DNA from: Acidisphaera sp. S103
GTDB taxonomy: Bacteria > Pseudomonadota > Alphaproteobacteria > Acetobacterales > Acetobacteraceae
Assembly: GCF_009765975.1 (NCBI RefSeq)
Contig: NZ_LMUJ01000048.1
Coordinates: forward strand, 1 to 36,579
DNA: 36,579 nt
Reading direction: 5' to 3'
Positions within the stretch are counted from its first letter, which is position 1; each line of letters opens with the position of its first letter. Both the position numbers and the translations under genes were made by a program. Positions 26,764 to 36,421 of the stretch are shown one piece after another. The notes under the pieces were generated by a model, which did not search any database, was not told the DNA's origin, and saw nothing but the letters and a program-made list of their open reading frames with translations.

Positions 26764-29367
26764 TCATGCGACCCCGTCCGATTTCGCCGGCAGCACGAAG
26801 CGGCGATAGGCCGCGCCCAGGCCGATCAAGGCCAGTCCAAGGCCCAGGAACGACAGAACCCGCCACAAACCGGTGAGGTCCCCCATGTCCACCAGGAATA
26901 CCTTGGCGCACACCAGCCCGATCACGCCCAGCGCCGCCAGACGCAACAGCCGCTGTCCGGAACGAATGCCCATGACCATCAGACCGATGCCGTAGGCCAG
27001 CCATCCACCGGACCAGGCCCATAGTTCCGCGTCCTCCACAGGGACAGTCAGCAGTTCCATCCCGTCCGGATGGAAGCATTGCCGGATCTGCAGCGTGACC
27101 CAGGCAAATCCGGCGACCACCGCATAGGCCCCCAAGCCGCGCCGCGGTTGTCCGTCCGGCAACAGCCGGCAGGCCAGCACGGCCAGCAAAGCCGGCGCGA
27201 GATACGCGGCGACCAGGGCGAAAACGCCCGCCGCCGCCCCGGTAAACATCGGGTTCGCGACCAGAAGCACGGCGGCATATATCAAACCGATCCCGCCCAG
27301 GATTTGCCAGGCGGCGAACAGGACCGGACGCGAGGTGCGCTGGGCGAGGTAGAGATATGCGGTCGCCTGGATGGCGATCGTCAGCAGATGAAGCGCCACT
27401 TCGGTGAAGCTGAACGGGTCCGCCAACTGGCCGTCACCGCTGTAGTGACGGATTTCCAGCGCGACGAACAACGCCATGAAAATGACCGCGCCTGCCTCCA
27501 GCACCGCGACCGGCAGATCGTCCCCCCGTCGGCGGAACAGGACCGAGGCCAGGGCAAAGGCCGCGCTCGGAGCTGCGTACGCCACGACCAATCCGTTGGC
27601 CAGCGGCATCGTTCCAAACACGTAGTCCAGCACATACCAATTCAGCACCAGCCGGACGATGACCAGACCGGCGACCACCAGCGCCACGGTGCGTAATGCC
27701 GGCAATTCCGCCCGGGCTTCGATCCAGGCCAGGGCCGGCAGGAACAACGCGACGGCGAGCGTCAGCCAGTAGTCGTGCAGCAGCATCGCGCAGCCCAGCG
27801 CCAGGGCGGCGACCGCGCCGGCGGCATGAACGCCCGCGCGCTGGCGATCGTCATCGCGCACTGCTGCCGCGGCGGTGGCGGTCAGTCCGGCGGTCAGTGT
27901 CAAGGCAATCGCGGCCCATGCCGGATCGCCCTGGAATCGGGCGATCTGGGCGTAGGCAACCGCCAGGGTCAGCACCGGAACCGCCGCCGGCAGCGCCGCC
28001 CAACGCACCGGTGCCGGCGCCCGCCGCTCTAGCCAGAGTCCCGCGCCCGCATGGAAAGCCGCCAGCAAGGCCGCCGCCGTGATCAACGGGCGAATGACCT
28101 CTGGCGCCCACGCACCCGGCAAAATCGCCTCGACGACGCCTTCAACGGTGATGATCTCCCCGGTCGGCGTCCACGCGGGCAGCGCCCAGCACAGCAGAGT
28201 CAGCAACCCGAACAGCGCGGCGATCCACGGCAGGCGGTCCAGCCTGGGTTCGATCACACCCTTCCAAACCGCAATCGGGGATAGCAGGAATAGCGCCAGC
28301 CGGGGTGCCATACCGGGCGCCCAGGACTCCAGCACCAGGCCGGCGACGCCCATGACGGCGAATGGAACCCAGGCCAGCCGGCGGCCGACCGGATGATCCA
28401 GCGCCGCCGCTGGAAGCAGCGCCAAATTCAGCGCCGCCGCGGCGGCCACGAACGCGGCCGCCGCCCAGCGATCCGGTGCGTCCGGGATGGCGGCAACGCA
28501 AACCCAGATGGCGCCCGCGGCGGTGGTAGCCCAGCCGAGCCAGGTCCATGCGGTGTGACGGACCACGAGAAGCGCGGCGGCGGAGACGACGAACAGATAC
28601 GCGAACAGACCCGGCAGTGACGGTGCCTGAGAGGCGACCAGGGCAGGGGTTATGAACGCCCCCGCGATGCCGGTCGCGGCGGTCAGCGGCCCATAGCGCA
28701 ATGCCGCCGCCAACGCTGTCAGTGAGGCCGCCGCCATCGCGCCGAATGCAATCAGCGGGGGCAGCAATCCGTAAAGCGGCCCGGCGCCATAGGCCGCACC
28801 GAACAGGAAGGCCGTGCCGCCCGCCGCCAACGCACTGGGTGCCTGATCAACGCGAAACGGACCCACCAGAGGCGGGCCTTCGTGGCGGTGCAGCCATTCT
28901 GCCGCGGCCAGCAGGATCAGCCCGAGCAGTGCCGCTGCGACGCAGCGTGCGGCTGGACCGAGGAGTGCCTGCTCGACCGCGTACCGCACCAGGAAGACGC
29001 CCGCCAGCAGCAACGCCGCCGATCCGACCCAAACGCCCAGCCGCGTGGTGAGCAGCGCTTCGAGGTCGCGCGGTGGTGGGGGCGGCGACGCGACCGAGGC
29101 AACCACTGGCTCCGGAATCCCGGCAACCGGTTCGGGGGCGGGCAGGGGCGGCGGCTCGACCTGAACGACCGGCACGCTGTCCGGTACGGCGATGGCCTGC
29201 TCCGAGCTGGCCAGTTCGGCGGCGGCCGGTTGCGGCTGGCTGAAGTTTTGTCGAATCAGTTGGCCGCGTAGGTGCCGCAGCTCCGACCAGGCCGAGTGGG
29301 CCAGAAAGAAGCCGATGATGCCCAGCACCCAGCCGCCGAACCAACCTACCTGAAGGAGGACGTCCAT
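26764..29367 (-). CDS. DUF2339-type polytopic membrane protein (867 aa)
   Basis: The protein has a single N-terminal helix (VGWFGGWVLGIIGFFLAHSA), a Gln/Ala/Pro-rich variable linker (about 36-95), then LLTTRLGVWVGSAALLLAGVFLVRYAVEQ and about 20-25 hydrophobic segments through to the end. This size, N-terminal layout and Ala/Leu/Gly-rich run are those of DUF2339 proteins, which have no established function. I start it at the ATG at 29365-29367 because of the DUF2339-like opening; the Shine-Dalgarno is close and modest, and an in-frame ATG at 29463 is possible. It is 92 bases from the esterase gene upstream on the same strand and 78 bases ahead of the His-rich gene. Confidence 0.85.
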   Translation of the reverse strand: MDVLLQVGWFGGWVLGIIGFFLAHSAWSELRHLRGQLIRQNFSQPQPAAAELASSEQAIAVPDSVPVVQVEPPPLPAPEPVAGIPEPVVASVASPPPPPRDLEALLTTRLGVWVGSAALLLAGVFLVRYAVEQALLGPAARCVAAALLGLILLAAAEWLHRHEGPPLVGPFRVDQAPSALAAGGTAFLFGAAYGAGPLYGLLPPLIAFGAMAAASLTALAAALRYGPLTAATGIAGAFITPALVASQAPSLPGLFAYLFVVSAAALLVVRHTAWTWLGWATTAAGAIWVCVAAIPDAPDRWAAAAFVAAAAALNLALLPAAALDHPVGRRLAWVPFAVMGVAGLVLESWAPGMAPRLALFLLSPIAVWKGVIEPRLDRLPWIAALFGLLTLLCWALPAWTPTGEIITVEGVVEAILPGAWAPEVIRPLITAAALLAAFHAGAGLWLERRAPAPVRWAALPAAVPVLTLAVAYAQIARFQGDPAWAAIALTLTAGLTATAAAAVRDDDRQRAGVHAAGAVAALALGCAMLLHDYWLTLAVALFLPALAWIEARAELPALRTVALVVAGLVIVRLVLNWYVLDYVFGTMPLANGLVVAYAAPSAAFALASVLFRRRGDDLPVAVLEAGAVIFMALFVALEIRHYSGDGQLADPFSFTEVALHLLTIAIQATAYLYLAQRTSRPVLFAAWQILGGIGLIYAAVLLVANPMFTGAAAGVFALVAAYLAPALLAVLACRLLPDGQPRRGLGAYAVVAGFAWVTLQIRQCFHPDGMELLTVPVEDAELWAWSGGWLAYGIGLMVMGIRSGQRLLRLAALGVIGLVCAKVFLVDMGDLTGLWRVLSFLGLGLALIGLGAAYRRFVLPAKSDGVA

Positions 29368-29459
29368 TGCTCCAGAGGGCCGCAAGCCGGTCTCCAGGTC
29401 AAGAAAATTGGCGGAAGTCCATTTTTGCCCCGACCAAACCCGTCCAGGACATGTTTCCG

Positions 29460-30395
29460 TCAACCAGGGCGTTTAAGCACGTCCCGCACCCATGCGCAGG
29501 CCTCATCCATCGCTGCTCCCGCGCGGTCCACCACACCCGGCCAAAAGAAGAATCCGTGGTTCATTCCGTCCCAGCGCTTCATCTCCGTCGGTATCCCCGC
29601 CTGCCGCAGCCGGTCGGCGTAATACTCACCCTCATCCCGCAGCGGATCGTATTCGGCCGTCACCACAAGGGCCGGCGGCAAGCCGTCCAGACGCGCCGCC
29701 CGCAGGGGACTGGCGTGCGGATGCGCGCCATCCGCCGGCGTCTTCAGATAATGGTTCCAGAACCAGATCATGCCTGCACGGCCGAGGCCGTAGCCCTCGG
29801 CGTTCTCGGTCATCGAGGGCGTGCCGGGGTCGTAATAGTCGGTCACCGGATAGATCAGCAGTTGCCCCAGCAGGGCCGGCCCGCCCTCATCCCGGATCCG
29901 CAACGCCGTCACCGCCGCCAGATTGCCGCCGGCACTGTCCCCCGCGACGAACACCCGCCCCGGATCGGCCCCTAGTGCTGCGGCGTTCGCCACGGCCCAG
30001 CGTGTCGCCGCCAGGCAGTCATCCGGCGCGGCCGGGAACTTGGCCTCCGGCGCGAGGCGATAATCCACCGACACCACCACGCAGCCCGTCCCCGCGCACA
30101 GGTTCCGGCACATCCCATCATGCGTATCCAGGCTGCACACCACGAACCCGCTGCCGTGAAAGAACACCATCAGCGGAAACGGTCCCTGGCCCAGAGGCGT
30201 GTAGACACGCAGCCCGAGCGACCCGTCCGGCCCCTGCATGTCCCGGTTCACCACCCCGGCGATCTCGGGCTTGCTCAGGCCTGGAAAGTCGCGCGCCGCG
30301 AACTGCGCCCGAGCATCCGCCACCGACAGCGTATGCAGTTCCGGCAATGCGGCGCGCAGACTCAGCAGCATCTGGATTTGGGGATCGACCGGCAT
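29460..30395 (-). CDS. Alpha/beta hydrolase, hormone-sensitive-lipase family esterase (311 aa)
   Basis: An esterase of HSL (family IV) type: oxyanion-hole loop FFHGSGFVVC at 78-87, nucleophile elbow AGDSAGGNLA with Ser154, catalytic Asp in EYDPLRDEG near 257 and His in GMNHGFFFWPG near 285. VSVDYRLAPEAKFPAAPDD after the oxyanion loop is diagnostic. The family motif is usually HGGG; here the third residue is Ser. It should be cytoplasmic and hydrolyse short acyl esters. The ATG at 30393-30395 lies one base beyond the thiolase stop, and GAGGTGG precedes it. The two genes form an operon, consistent with a lipid or polyester-related role, but the substrate is not known. Confidence 0.9.
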   Translation of the reverse strand: MPVDPQIQMLLSLRAALPELHTLSVADARAQFAARDFPGLSKPEIAGVVNRDMQGPDGSLGLRVYTPLGQGPFPLMVFFHGSGFVVCSLDTHDGMCRNLCAGTGCVVVSVDYRLAPEAKFPAAPDDCLAATRWAVANAAALGADPGRVFVAGDSAGGNLAAVTALRIRDEGGPALLGQLLIYPVTDYYDPGTPSMTENAEGYGLGRAGMIWFWNHYLKTPADGAHPHASPLRAARLDGLPPALVVTAEYDPLRDEGEYYADRLRQAGIPTEMKRWDGMNHGFFFWPGVVDRAGAAMDEACAWVRDVLKRPG

Positions 30396-30396
30396 C

Positions 30397-31599
30397 TCAA
30401 GCCACCTCAAACAAACCGGCGGCACCCATGCCGCCACCAACACACATCGTCACGACGACAAACCGGGCATCGCGCCGGCGGCCCTCGATCAGCGCATGGC
30501 CGACCATCCGCGCACCAGACATGCCGTAGGGGTGGCCGATCGAGATCGCCCCGCCATTGACGTTCAGCTTGTCCGGATCGATGCCCAGCCGGTCGCGGCA
30601 ATACAGCACCTGACAGGCGAATGCCTCGTTCAGTTCCCACAAGTCGATGTCATCCACCGTCAGGCCGTGCTTGGCCAGCAGCTTGGGCACGGCAAACACC
30701 GGGCCGATGCCCATCTCATCCGGGGCGCATCCGGCGACCGCCATCCCGCGATAGATTCCCAGCGGCTGCAGCCCGCGGCGGGACGCCTCGGATTCCTCCA
30801 TCAGCACCGCGGCCGAGGCACCATCGGATAACTGCGACGCGTTGCCCGCCGTGATGAACCGCCCTTGCTTCACCACCTGCCCGTTGGCGAACACCGGCTT
30901 CAGGCTGGACAGCCCGTCCAGCGAGGTTTCCGGCCGATTGCCCTCATCCCTGCCGATGGCGACGTTCTTGTGGCTGGTTTCGCCGGTGGCCTTGTCGATG
31001 ACCAGCATCTGCGTCGGCAGCGCGACGATCTCATCGTCGAAGCGACCCGCCTGCTGGGCCGCGGCGGTGCGTTGCTGCGACCGCAGCGCGTATTCGTCCT
31101 GCGCCTCCCGCGACACGTTGTAGCGATCGGCGACCAGTTCCGCCGTCTCAATCATCATCATGTAAAGCCCGGGCACCTGCGCCACCAACGCCGGGTCCTG
31201 CGCCCGGCTGCGGTTGACGGCGTCGGTCTGCACCAGGGAGATCGATTCCAGGCCACCGCCGACGGTGATCTGCATATCGTCCTGGATGATCTGCTTGGCC
31301 GCTGTCGAGATGGCCATCAGACCCGAGGCGCACTGCCGGTCCACCGACATGCCCGCGACGCTGTCGGGCAATCCGGCGCGCAACGCCGCCTGGCGCGCGA
31401 TGTTGAACCCTTGCGCACCCTGTTGGAGCGCGGCGCCCATGACGACGTCCTCGACCTCCGCCGGGTCGACGCCGGCGCGCTTGACCGCCTGGGCGATGGC
31501 ATGGCCGCCGAGCGCCTGGCTCTGCGTGTCGTTGAACGCACCGCGATAGGCCCGGCCGATCGGCGTGCGAGCGGTGGAAACGATGACGGCACTGCGCAT
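30397..31599 (-). CDS. Acetyl-CoA C-acyltransferase (thiolase, 400 aa)
   Basis: A thiolase with nucleophilic Cys90 in [12 protein letters not shown], then [32 protein letters not shown] (catalytic His near 358) and the second Cys in [16 protein letters not shown] near 387. It fits the fatty-acid-degradation thiolases at least as well as the biosynthetic acetoacetyl-CoA thiolases; I would not choose between FadA-like and AtoB/PhaA-like roles. The start is the ATG at 31597-31599, with AAGGAGGT at the ideal distance. It is the first gene of the transcript with the esterase and lies divergent from the DHA2 exporter. Confidence 0.95.
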   Translation of the reverse strand: MRSAVIVSTARTPIGRAYRGAFNDTQSQALGGHAIAQAVKRAGVDPAEVEDVVMGAALQQGAQGFNIARQAALRAGLPDSVAGMSVDRQCASGLMAISTAAKQIIQDDMQITVGGGLESISLVQTDAVNRSRAQDPALVAQVPGLYMMMIETAELVADRYNVSREAQDEYALRSQQRTAAAQQAGRFDDEIVALPTQMLVIDKATGETSHKNVAIGRDEGNRPETSLDGLSSLKPVFANGQVVKQGRFITAGNASQLSDGASAAVLMEESEASRRGLQPLGIYRGMAVAGCAPDEMGIGPVFAVPKLLAKHGLTVDDIDLWELNEAFACQVLYCRDRLGIDPDKLNVNGGAISIGHPYGMSGARMVGHALIEGRRRDARFVVVTMCVGGGMGAAGLFEVA

Positions 31600-31703
31600 C
31601 GATTTACCTCCTTCTGGACGTTTCCGGCAGCATGGACGCAAGCGCGGTGGATTTGAAGACCCGCCGGACCGGGTCGGCCTGGGCAGCGGATCGGGATGCT
31701 TCT

Positions 31704-33203
31704 ATGTCTGCGCGCATGCCCTCCGAGACAATCGCGCCGCCGCCCCGAACGACCCCGAACCTGTTCCTGACCGTGTTTCCGTCCATCATGCTGCCGATGT
31801 TCCTGGCGGCGGTGGACCAGACGATCGTCGCCACCGCGTTGCCGGCCATCGCCGGGTCGTTGGGCGATGTGGAGCGGGTGTCGTGGGTTGTCGTCGCCTA
31901 CCTGGTCGCGAACACCATAGCCGCGCCGGTCTACGGCCGCCTGGGCGATGCACTCGGCCGCCGGAAGATGATGTTCGTGGCGCTGGGCGTGTTCATCGGT
32001 GCCTCCCTGCTGTGCGCGCTGTCCGGATCGATCCTGATGCTGGTCTTCGCGCGGCTGCTGCAAGGCGCCGGCGGCGGCGGCCTGATGACGTTGTCGCAAG
32101 CGCTGATCGCCGAGTCCGTGCCGCCCCGCGAACGCGGCAAATACCAGGGCTATCTGTCGGGCATGTATGCCTCGGCCGCCACATTCGGCCCGGTCGCCGG
32201 CGGCTATTTGACGGAGCATTTCGGCTGGCACGCCATCTTCCTGGTCAACGTCCCGTTGGGCGCGCTGGCCGCGCTTCTGGTGATGCGCCTGCCGGCCCAT
32301 GCCAGCCGGGGTGGACGTGTCCAATTCGACGTCTGGGGCACGGTGTTCTTCGCCGGGTTCATCACGCCGGTGCTGCTGGCGATGGAGCGGGCGCAGCACA
32401 TCGACCTGGCCGCGGCGCCGGCGGTGGTGGGTCTGCTGGTGCTGGCGGCCGGTTCGGCGGTGTTGCTGGTGCGTCAGGAACGCCGGGCCAGTGCACCGCT
32501 GCTGCCGATCCAGTTGTTCAAACAGGCGGGAATTTGGCGAACCGACACGATGGCGGCCTGCGTGGCTGGCCAGACCGTGTCGCTGGTCTCGTTTTTGCCG
32601 ATGTATCTGCAGGTGGTGCGCGGCGCCAGCGTTGGCCATTCCGGCGTCCTGCTGCTGCCGCTGACCCTGGGGGTCGCGATCGGGTCGTTCTTCTGCGGGC
32701 GGTTGATCGCGGCAACGGGGCGCACGGCGATCCTGCCTTCGGTCGGGCTGACGGTCAGCGCTGTTATGCTGCTGTCGCTGGCGGCATTCGCACCGCATCT
32801 GTCGAACGGCACGATCATCGGCATGCTGGCGGTCGGGTCATTCTTCTCCGGCTCGGCGATGCCCGTGGTGCAGATGACGGTGCAGGTGGTGGCGGGACCA
32901 AGGTTCCTGGGGTCGGCGGCGGCTTCGGTGCAATTCTCCCGTTCGGTCGGTGCCTCGTTTGGCACTGCCTTTGTCGGCGCCGTGCTGTTCGCGGTGCTGG
33001 CGGCGCGCGACCCCCAGACCGCGGCGATGTTCGCCCGACTGGTGCAGGAGGGACCCAAGGCGCTGGCGGTGCTGCCGATGGCGCAGCAACTGGTGGTGCG
33101 GGCGGAGATCGCCGACGCGTTTCGTGCGGCGTTCCTGACCATCGGGTGCTTCACGACGATGGGGATGCTGTTCGCCTGGTGGATCCCGGTACGGCGGATC
33201 TAA
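31704..33203 (+). CDS. DHA2-family MFS drug:proton antiporter (499 aa)
   Basis: About fourteen hydrophobic helices, typical of EmrB/QacA-type multidrug exporters. The N-terminal helix contains AAVDQTIVATALPAIAGSLG, the family's helix 1 motif, followed by GRLGDALGRRKMMFVALGVF for the loop 2-3 signature and RLLQGAGGGGLMTLSQALIA in helix 4. I use the ATG at 31704; there are in-frame alternatives at 31632 and 31716, none with a strong Shine-Dalgarno. Its stop lies 15 bases from the livF stop, with the genes converging. No TetR-type regulator or EmrA partner is next to it. Confidence 0.88.
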   Translation: MSARMPSETIAPPPRTTPNLFLTVFPSIMLPMFLAAVDQTIVATALPAIAGSLGDVERVSWVVVAYLVANTIAAPVYGRLGDALGRRKMMFVALGVFIGASLLCALSGSILMLVFARLLQGAGGGGLMTLSQALIAESVPPRERGKYQGYLSGMYASAATFGPVAGGYLTEHFGWHAIFLVNVPLGALAALLVMRLPAHASRGGRVQFDVWGTVFFAGFITPVLLAMERAQHIDLAAAPAVVGLLVLAAGSAVLLVRQERRASAPLLPIQLFKQAGIWRTDTMAACVAGQTVSLVSFLPMYLQVVRGASVGHSGVLLLPLTLGVAIGSFFCGRLIAATGRTAILPSVGLTVSAVMLLSLAAFAPHLSNGTIIGMLAVGSFFSGSAMPVVQMTVQVVAGPRFLGSAAASVQFSRSVGASFGTAFVGAVLFAVLAARDPQTAAMFARLVQEGPKALAVLPMAQQLVVRAEIADAFRAAFLTIGCFTTMGMLFAWWIPVRRI

Positions 33204-33218
33204 ACCCACGCACTCCGA

Positions 33219-33914
33219 TCAGAAATAGTGCCAGAAGTTCGATGCCCGGGCCTCGTCCGGGTTGCCGTCGAACACGATTTGGCCGTTGTTCATGATAATC
33301 ACCCGATCGGCGATCTTCATCGCTGCGGCGACGTTTTGTTCCACCAGCACGGCCGTCATCGCGTGCGATTTGCAGACGTCGCGCACCTGCTGGAACATCC
33401 GCTCCACCAAGTTCGGCGCCAGGCCAATCGAGGGCTCATCCAGCATCAGGCAGCGCGGCGTTCCCAGGATCGCCAGCGACAGTGCCAGCATCTGCTGCTG
33501 GCCGCCGCTCATGCTGCCGGCCCGTGTGGTGCGGCGTTCCTCCAGCACCGGAAACAGCTTGTACACGTCAGGGACATCGAACATGGCACCGGTGGAGACA
33601 TTGCGGGCGGCGACGACGTCGATGTTCTCGGCGACGGTCAGGTCGGGGAAGATCCCGCGCCCTTCCGGTAGCAGGCGCAGACCCAGGGCGACGCGTTCGG
33701 CGACATTCAGGCGATCGATCCGGTTGCCGTCGAACAGCACCTCCCCGGCGCTGGGTCGCAGCACACCCATGATCGACTTCAACGTCGTGGTCTTGCCGGC
33801 TCCGTTATGACCCAGGAACGCCAGGATCTGCCCTGGCTCCAACGCGAACGACACGTCGGAGATCACTGTCTTTGGCCCGTAGCCCGCCTGCAGTCCGTTC
33901 AAGCGCAATACCAT
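33219..33914 (-). CDS. livF: Branched-chain amino acid ABC transporter ATPase LivF (231 aa)
   Basis: One of the two ATPases of a high-affinity amino-acid importer. Walker A is GHNGAGKTTTLKSIMG at about 35-50, the signature is SMSGGQQQMLALSLA, Walker B is CLMLDEPSIGLAP, and the switch His is replaced in the usual LivF sequence AVLVEQNVAAAMKIADR. The start shares one base with the livG stop (TGATG), so translation is coupled. It is the last gene of the liv cluster. Confidence 0.95.
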   Translation of the reverse strand: MVLRLNGLQAGYGPKTVISDVSFALEPGQILAFLGHNGAGKTTTLKSIMGVLRPSAGEVLFDGNRIDRLNVAERVALGLRLLPEGRGIFPDLTVAENIDVVAARNVSTGAMFDVPDVYKLFPVLEERRTTRAGSMSGGQQQMLALSLAILGTPRCLMLDEPSIGLAPNLVERMFQQVRDVCKSHAMTAVLVEQNVAAAMKIADRVIIMNNGQIVFDGNPDEARASNFWHYF

Positions 33915-34678
33915 CAGAGTGCGCCGCCGAAATAGATTTCCGCCAGAGCGGGATCGTTGACGATCGTTTCGGGTGAGCCTTGCGCCATCAGGTGACCTTG
34001 ATGCAGGAACAAAACGTCATCGGCGATCTTCTGCACCACACGTGTATTGTGCTCCACCACCAGCAACGTCTTGCCGTCATCCTGCAAGCGCCGCAGCAAG
34101 GTCATCACGCCCTCCAACGCGCCGGCGGACAGGCCTGAAGCGGGTTCGTCCAGGAGCAGAAGTTCGGCACCGGTGGCCAAAACCCGAGCGATTATCAGGA
34201 GTTTCTGCTCGCCGTAGGAAAGGTTGCGGACAAAATCATTTGCTCGCGCGGACAGGCCGACACGATCCAGGATCGCGCGGGCTTCTTCCCGGCGGCGGCG
34301 TTGTGCGGAGCCGACGTGAAAGGGACGGAAGATCGCGGCGACCGGTTCCTCACCCACCTGGCCGGGCAGGCTGGCGAGGACGTTGTCCACCGCCGTCAGG
34401 TCGATGAACAGCCGCAGATTCTGGAACGTGCGGGCGATGCCGGCGGCGACGATGGCCTGTGGCTTCCAGCCGTCCAGGGCTTGTCCCTTGAAACTGACCG
34501 AGCCCGTACCTGGACGTAGAAAGCCGGTAATGACGTTGAAGATCGTCGTTTTTCCCGCACCATTGGGCCCCACCAGACAGGTGATACGGCCCTGCTGAAT
34601 GGTGAAGCTGCAATCGTTCAGTGCTTTCAGGCCGCCGAAGCTGACCTCCACACCCGTGGCTTGCAGATACGGGGTCAT
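33914..34678 (-). CDS. livG: Branched-chain amino acid ABC transporter ATPase LivG (254 aa)
   Basis: The partner ATPase of LivF. Walker A VGPNGAGKTTIFNVITGF at about 36-53, the LivG-type ARTFQNLRLFIDLTAVDNVL region, signature NLSYGEQKLL and Walker B LLLLDEPASGLS are present; VVEHNTRVVQKIADDVLFLH is the H-loop region. The start overlaps the livM stop by four bases (ATGA). Its spacing and order H-M-G-F match Liv operons of proteobacteria. Confidence 0.95.
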   Translation of the reverse strand: MTPYLQATGVEVSFGGLKALNDCSFTIQQGRITCLVGPNGAGKTTIFNVITGFLRPGTGSVSFKGQALDGWKPQAIVAAGIARTFQNLRLFIDLTAVDNVLASLPGQVGEEPVAAIFRPFHVGSAQRRRREEARAILDRVGLSARANDFVRNLSYGEQKLLIIARVLATGAELLLLDEPASGLSAGALEGVMTLLRRLQDDGKTLLVVEHNTRVVQKIADDVLFLHQGHLMAQGSPETIVNDPALAEIYFGGAL

Positions 34679-35538
34679 AGCTTTTCCCCCGCCAGTCCTT
34701 GTGGCCGGAACAGCATGAATGCGATCAGCAGCACGCCGTAGATCAACTGCCGGGCGGCGGCGGCGATGGTGGTGGGGATGTCCACCAGGGTCAGGATCTG
34801 CGGCAGCGCCAGCAGCAGGAACGGTCCGATGATCGAGCCGGCCAGCGTGCGTGCTCCACCGACCACGACCATCGTCAGCAGCAGGATGGAGGAGTCCAGG
34901 TCGAAGGAGGATGGATCGATGAAACTCAGGAACGTTGCGTAGAGACCGCCGGCGGTTCCGGCGAAGGCGCCGGCCAGTGCGGCGGCGGACACTTTCGCGC
35001 GCAGCACGCTTTTGCCGGCGGCGGCGACGGCCAGTTCGTCCTCACGGATCGCGCGCAGCAGGCGGCCGAACGGTGCACGCATCACCAGCCAGAATATCAG
35101 GCAGCCCAGCACCATGCCGCCGACGCACAGCATCGTCTCGCTGGAACTGTCCTCCAGCGCCTTGCCGAACAGGTCCGGTGGCGGAATGCCGGGCAGGCCG
35201 TTGGCGCCGCCGGTGCCGTCCGTCCAGTTGGTGAACACCGCCGTGGCCAGAAGCTGGATGCCGAATGAGGTTACGACAAAATAGTCTCCGGACACGCGCA
35301 GTGCCGGCAGCGTCACCAGAATGTTCAGTGCGATGCAGCAGACCGCGGCGATGGCCAGCGCGGGCAGGAACGACATCACGTCATTCATCAGGAAATACGC
35401 AACGATATACGCGCCGACCCCGAACACCGCAGCCTGGGACACCGAGAAAATTCCCGCGATGCCCACCAGCAAATTGGTGGACAGGCCAAGCAGCACATAG
35501 ATCGAAGCCAGGGTAAGATAGCTGAGCCAGAAATCCAT
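34675..35538 (-). CDS. livM: Branched-chain amino acid ABC transporter permease LivM (287 aa)
   Basis: A polytopic inner-membrane permease (about eight or nine helices) starting DFWLSYLTLASIYVLLGLST. It carries the LivM cytoplasmic coupling sequence GRLLRAIREDELAVAAAGKS, which contacts the ATPases. LSFIDPSSFDLDSSILLLTM and GGARTLAGSIIGP near the C-terminus are further LivM landmarks. It follows livH by 3 bases. The importer may carry leucine, isoleucine, valine or another amide or short acid; substrate depends on the binding protein. Confidence 0.94.
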   Translation of the reverse strand: MDFWLSYLTLASIYVLLGLSTNLLVGIAGIFSVSQAAVFGVGAYIVAYFLMNDVMSFLPALAIAAVCCIALNILVTLPALRVSGDYFVVTSFGIQLLATAVFTNWTDGTGGANGLPGIPPPDLFGKALEDSSSETMLCVGGMVLGCLIFWLVMRAPFGRLLRAIREDELAVAAAGKSVLRAKVSAAALAGAFAGTAGGLYATFLSFIDPSSFDLDSSILLLTMVVVGGARTLAGSIIGPFLLLALPQILTLVDIPTTIAAAARQLIYGVLLIAFMLFRPQGLAGEKL

Positions 35539-35541
35539 GAT

Positions 35542-36408
35542 CTAACGAGCCGCCGCGAATAGCCCGGTGGGCCGGAACAGCATGAAGATGACGAAGATGA
35601 AGAACGTGATGCCGATGCTCCACTCGCCGGGAATGAACAGCAACGACATGTTCTGCAACTCCGCGATGACGATCGCCAGCACGAAGGCACCGGTGATGCT
35701 TCCGACTCCGCCGGCGATCATGGCGATGGTCGCGGTCAGCAGCGGCGTGATGCCGTTATAGGGTTGCAGCCCGAAATCCAGCGGCACCAGCACGCCCGGC
35801 ACACAGACCAGGGCCGAGGCGATCGCCATGACGTAAACATGCACCCGGCGCGGCCGCAGACGGGTGATTTCCGCCAGGAACGGATTGGACGCCACGGCGC
35901 GGATCTGCTTTCCCAGGATGGTGCCGTGGGAAAACCACATCACCGCGCCATAAGCCGCGAGGCTGCACACCACCGTCAAAAGCTGCGTCACCGTCAGCCG
36001 GACATCGCCGACCACGGTGAACACCTTCGAGCCCCAGGGCAGATTGAACTGCAGGATGTTGGCCGAATAGACCGACGCCAATATGTTCTGGATGACCGCC
36101 AACGCACCCAGCGAGGCGATCAGCACCACCAGATGCGTCGCCCGCCGCTGTTCCAGCCTGGCATACAGACCGGTCTGGATCAGCGCGCCCAACGCCGTGC
36201 AGGCCGCCACCGCCACCAGGAACGCGACGGGGGCCGGAAATCCATGTTCCAGCATCGACCAGGCGATGTAGCCACCCATCGTATAGACGCCCGCGTGGGC
36301 CACGTGGAAAATCTTCGTCGTCGAATAGACGAAGGAGAAGCTGATGGCGACGATGCCCAGCGCGCAGCCGGTCACGATCCCATTGCACAGCAGTTGCAGC
36401 GCGAGCAT
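35542..36408 (-). CDS. livH: Branched-chain amino acid ABC transporter permease LivH (288 aa)
   Basis: The second permease of the importer: LQLLCNGIVTGCALGIVAIS is the typical LivH start, then FSFVYSTTKIFHVAHAGVYT, about eight hydrophobic segments, the AVASNPFLAE coupling loop and GGVGSITGAFVLAIVIAELQ near the end. No other gene lies between it and the binding-protein gene upstream (13-base gap), so the whole cluster is one transcript. Confidence 0.94.
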   Translation of the reverse strand: MLALQLLCNGIVTGCALGIVAISFSFVYSTTKIFHVAHAGVYTMGGYIAWSMLEHGFPAPVAFLVAVAACTALGALIQTGLYARLEQRRATHLVVLIASLGALAVIQNILASVYSANILQFNLPWGSKVFTVVGDVRLTVTQLLTVVCSLAAYGAVMWFSHGTILGKQIRAVASNPFLAEITRLRPRRVHVYVMAIASALVCVPGVLVPLDFGLQPYNGITPLLTATIAMIAGGVGSITGAFVLAIVIAELQNMSLLFIPGEWSIGITFFIFVIFMLFRPTGLFAAAR

Positions 36409-36421
36409 CGAATCGATCCGA

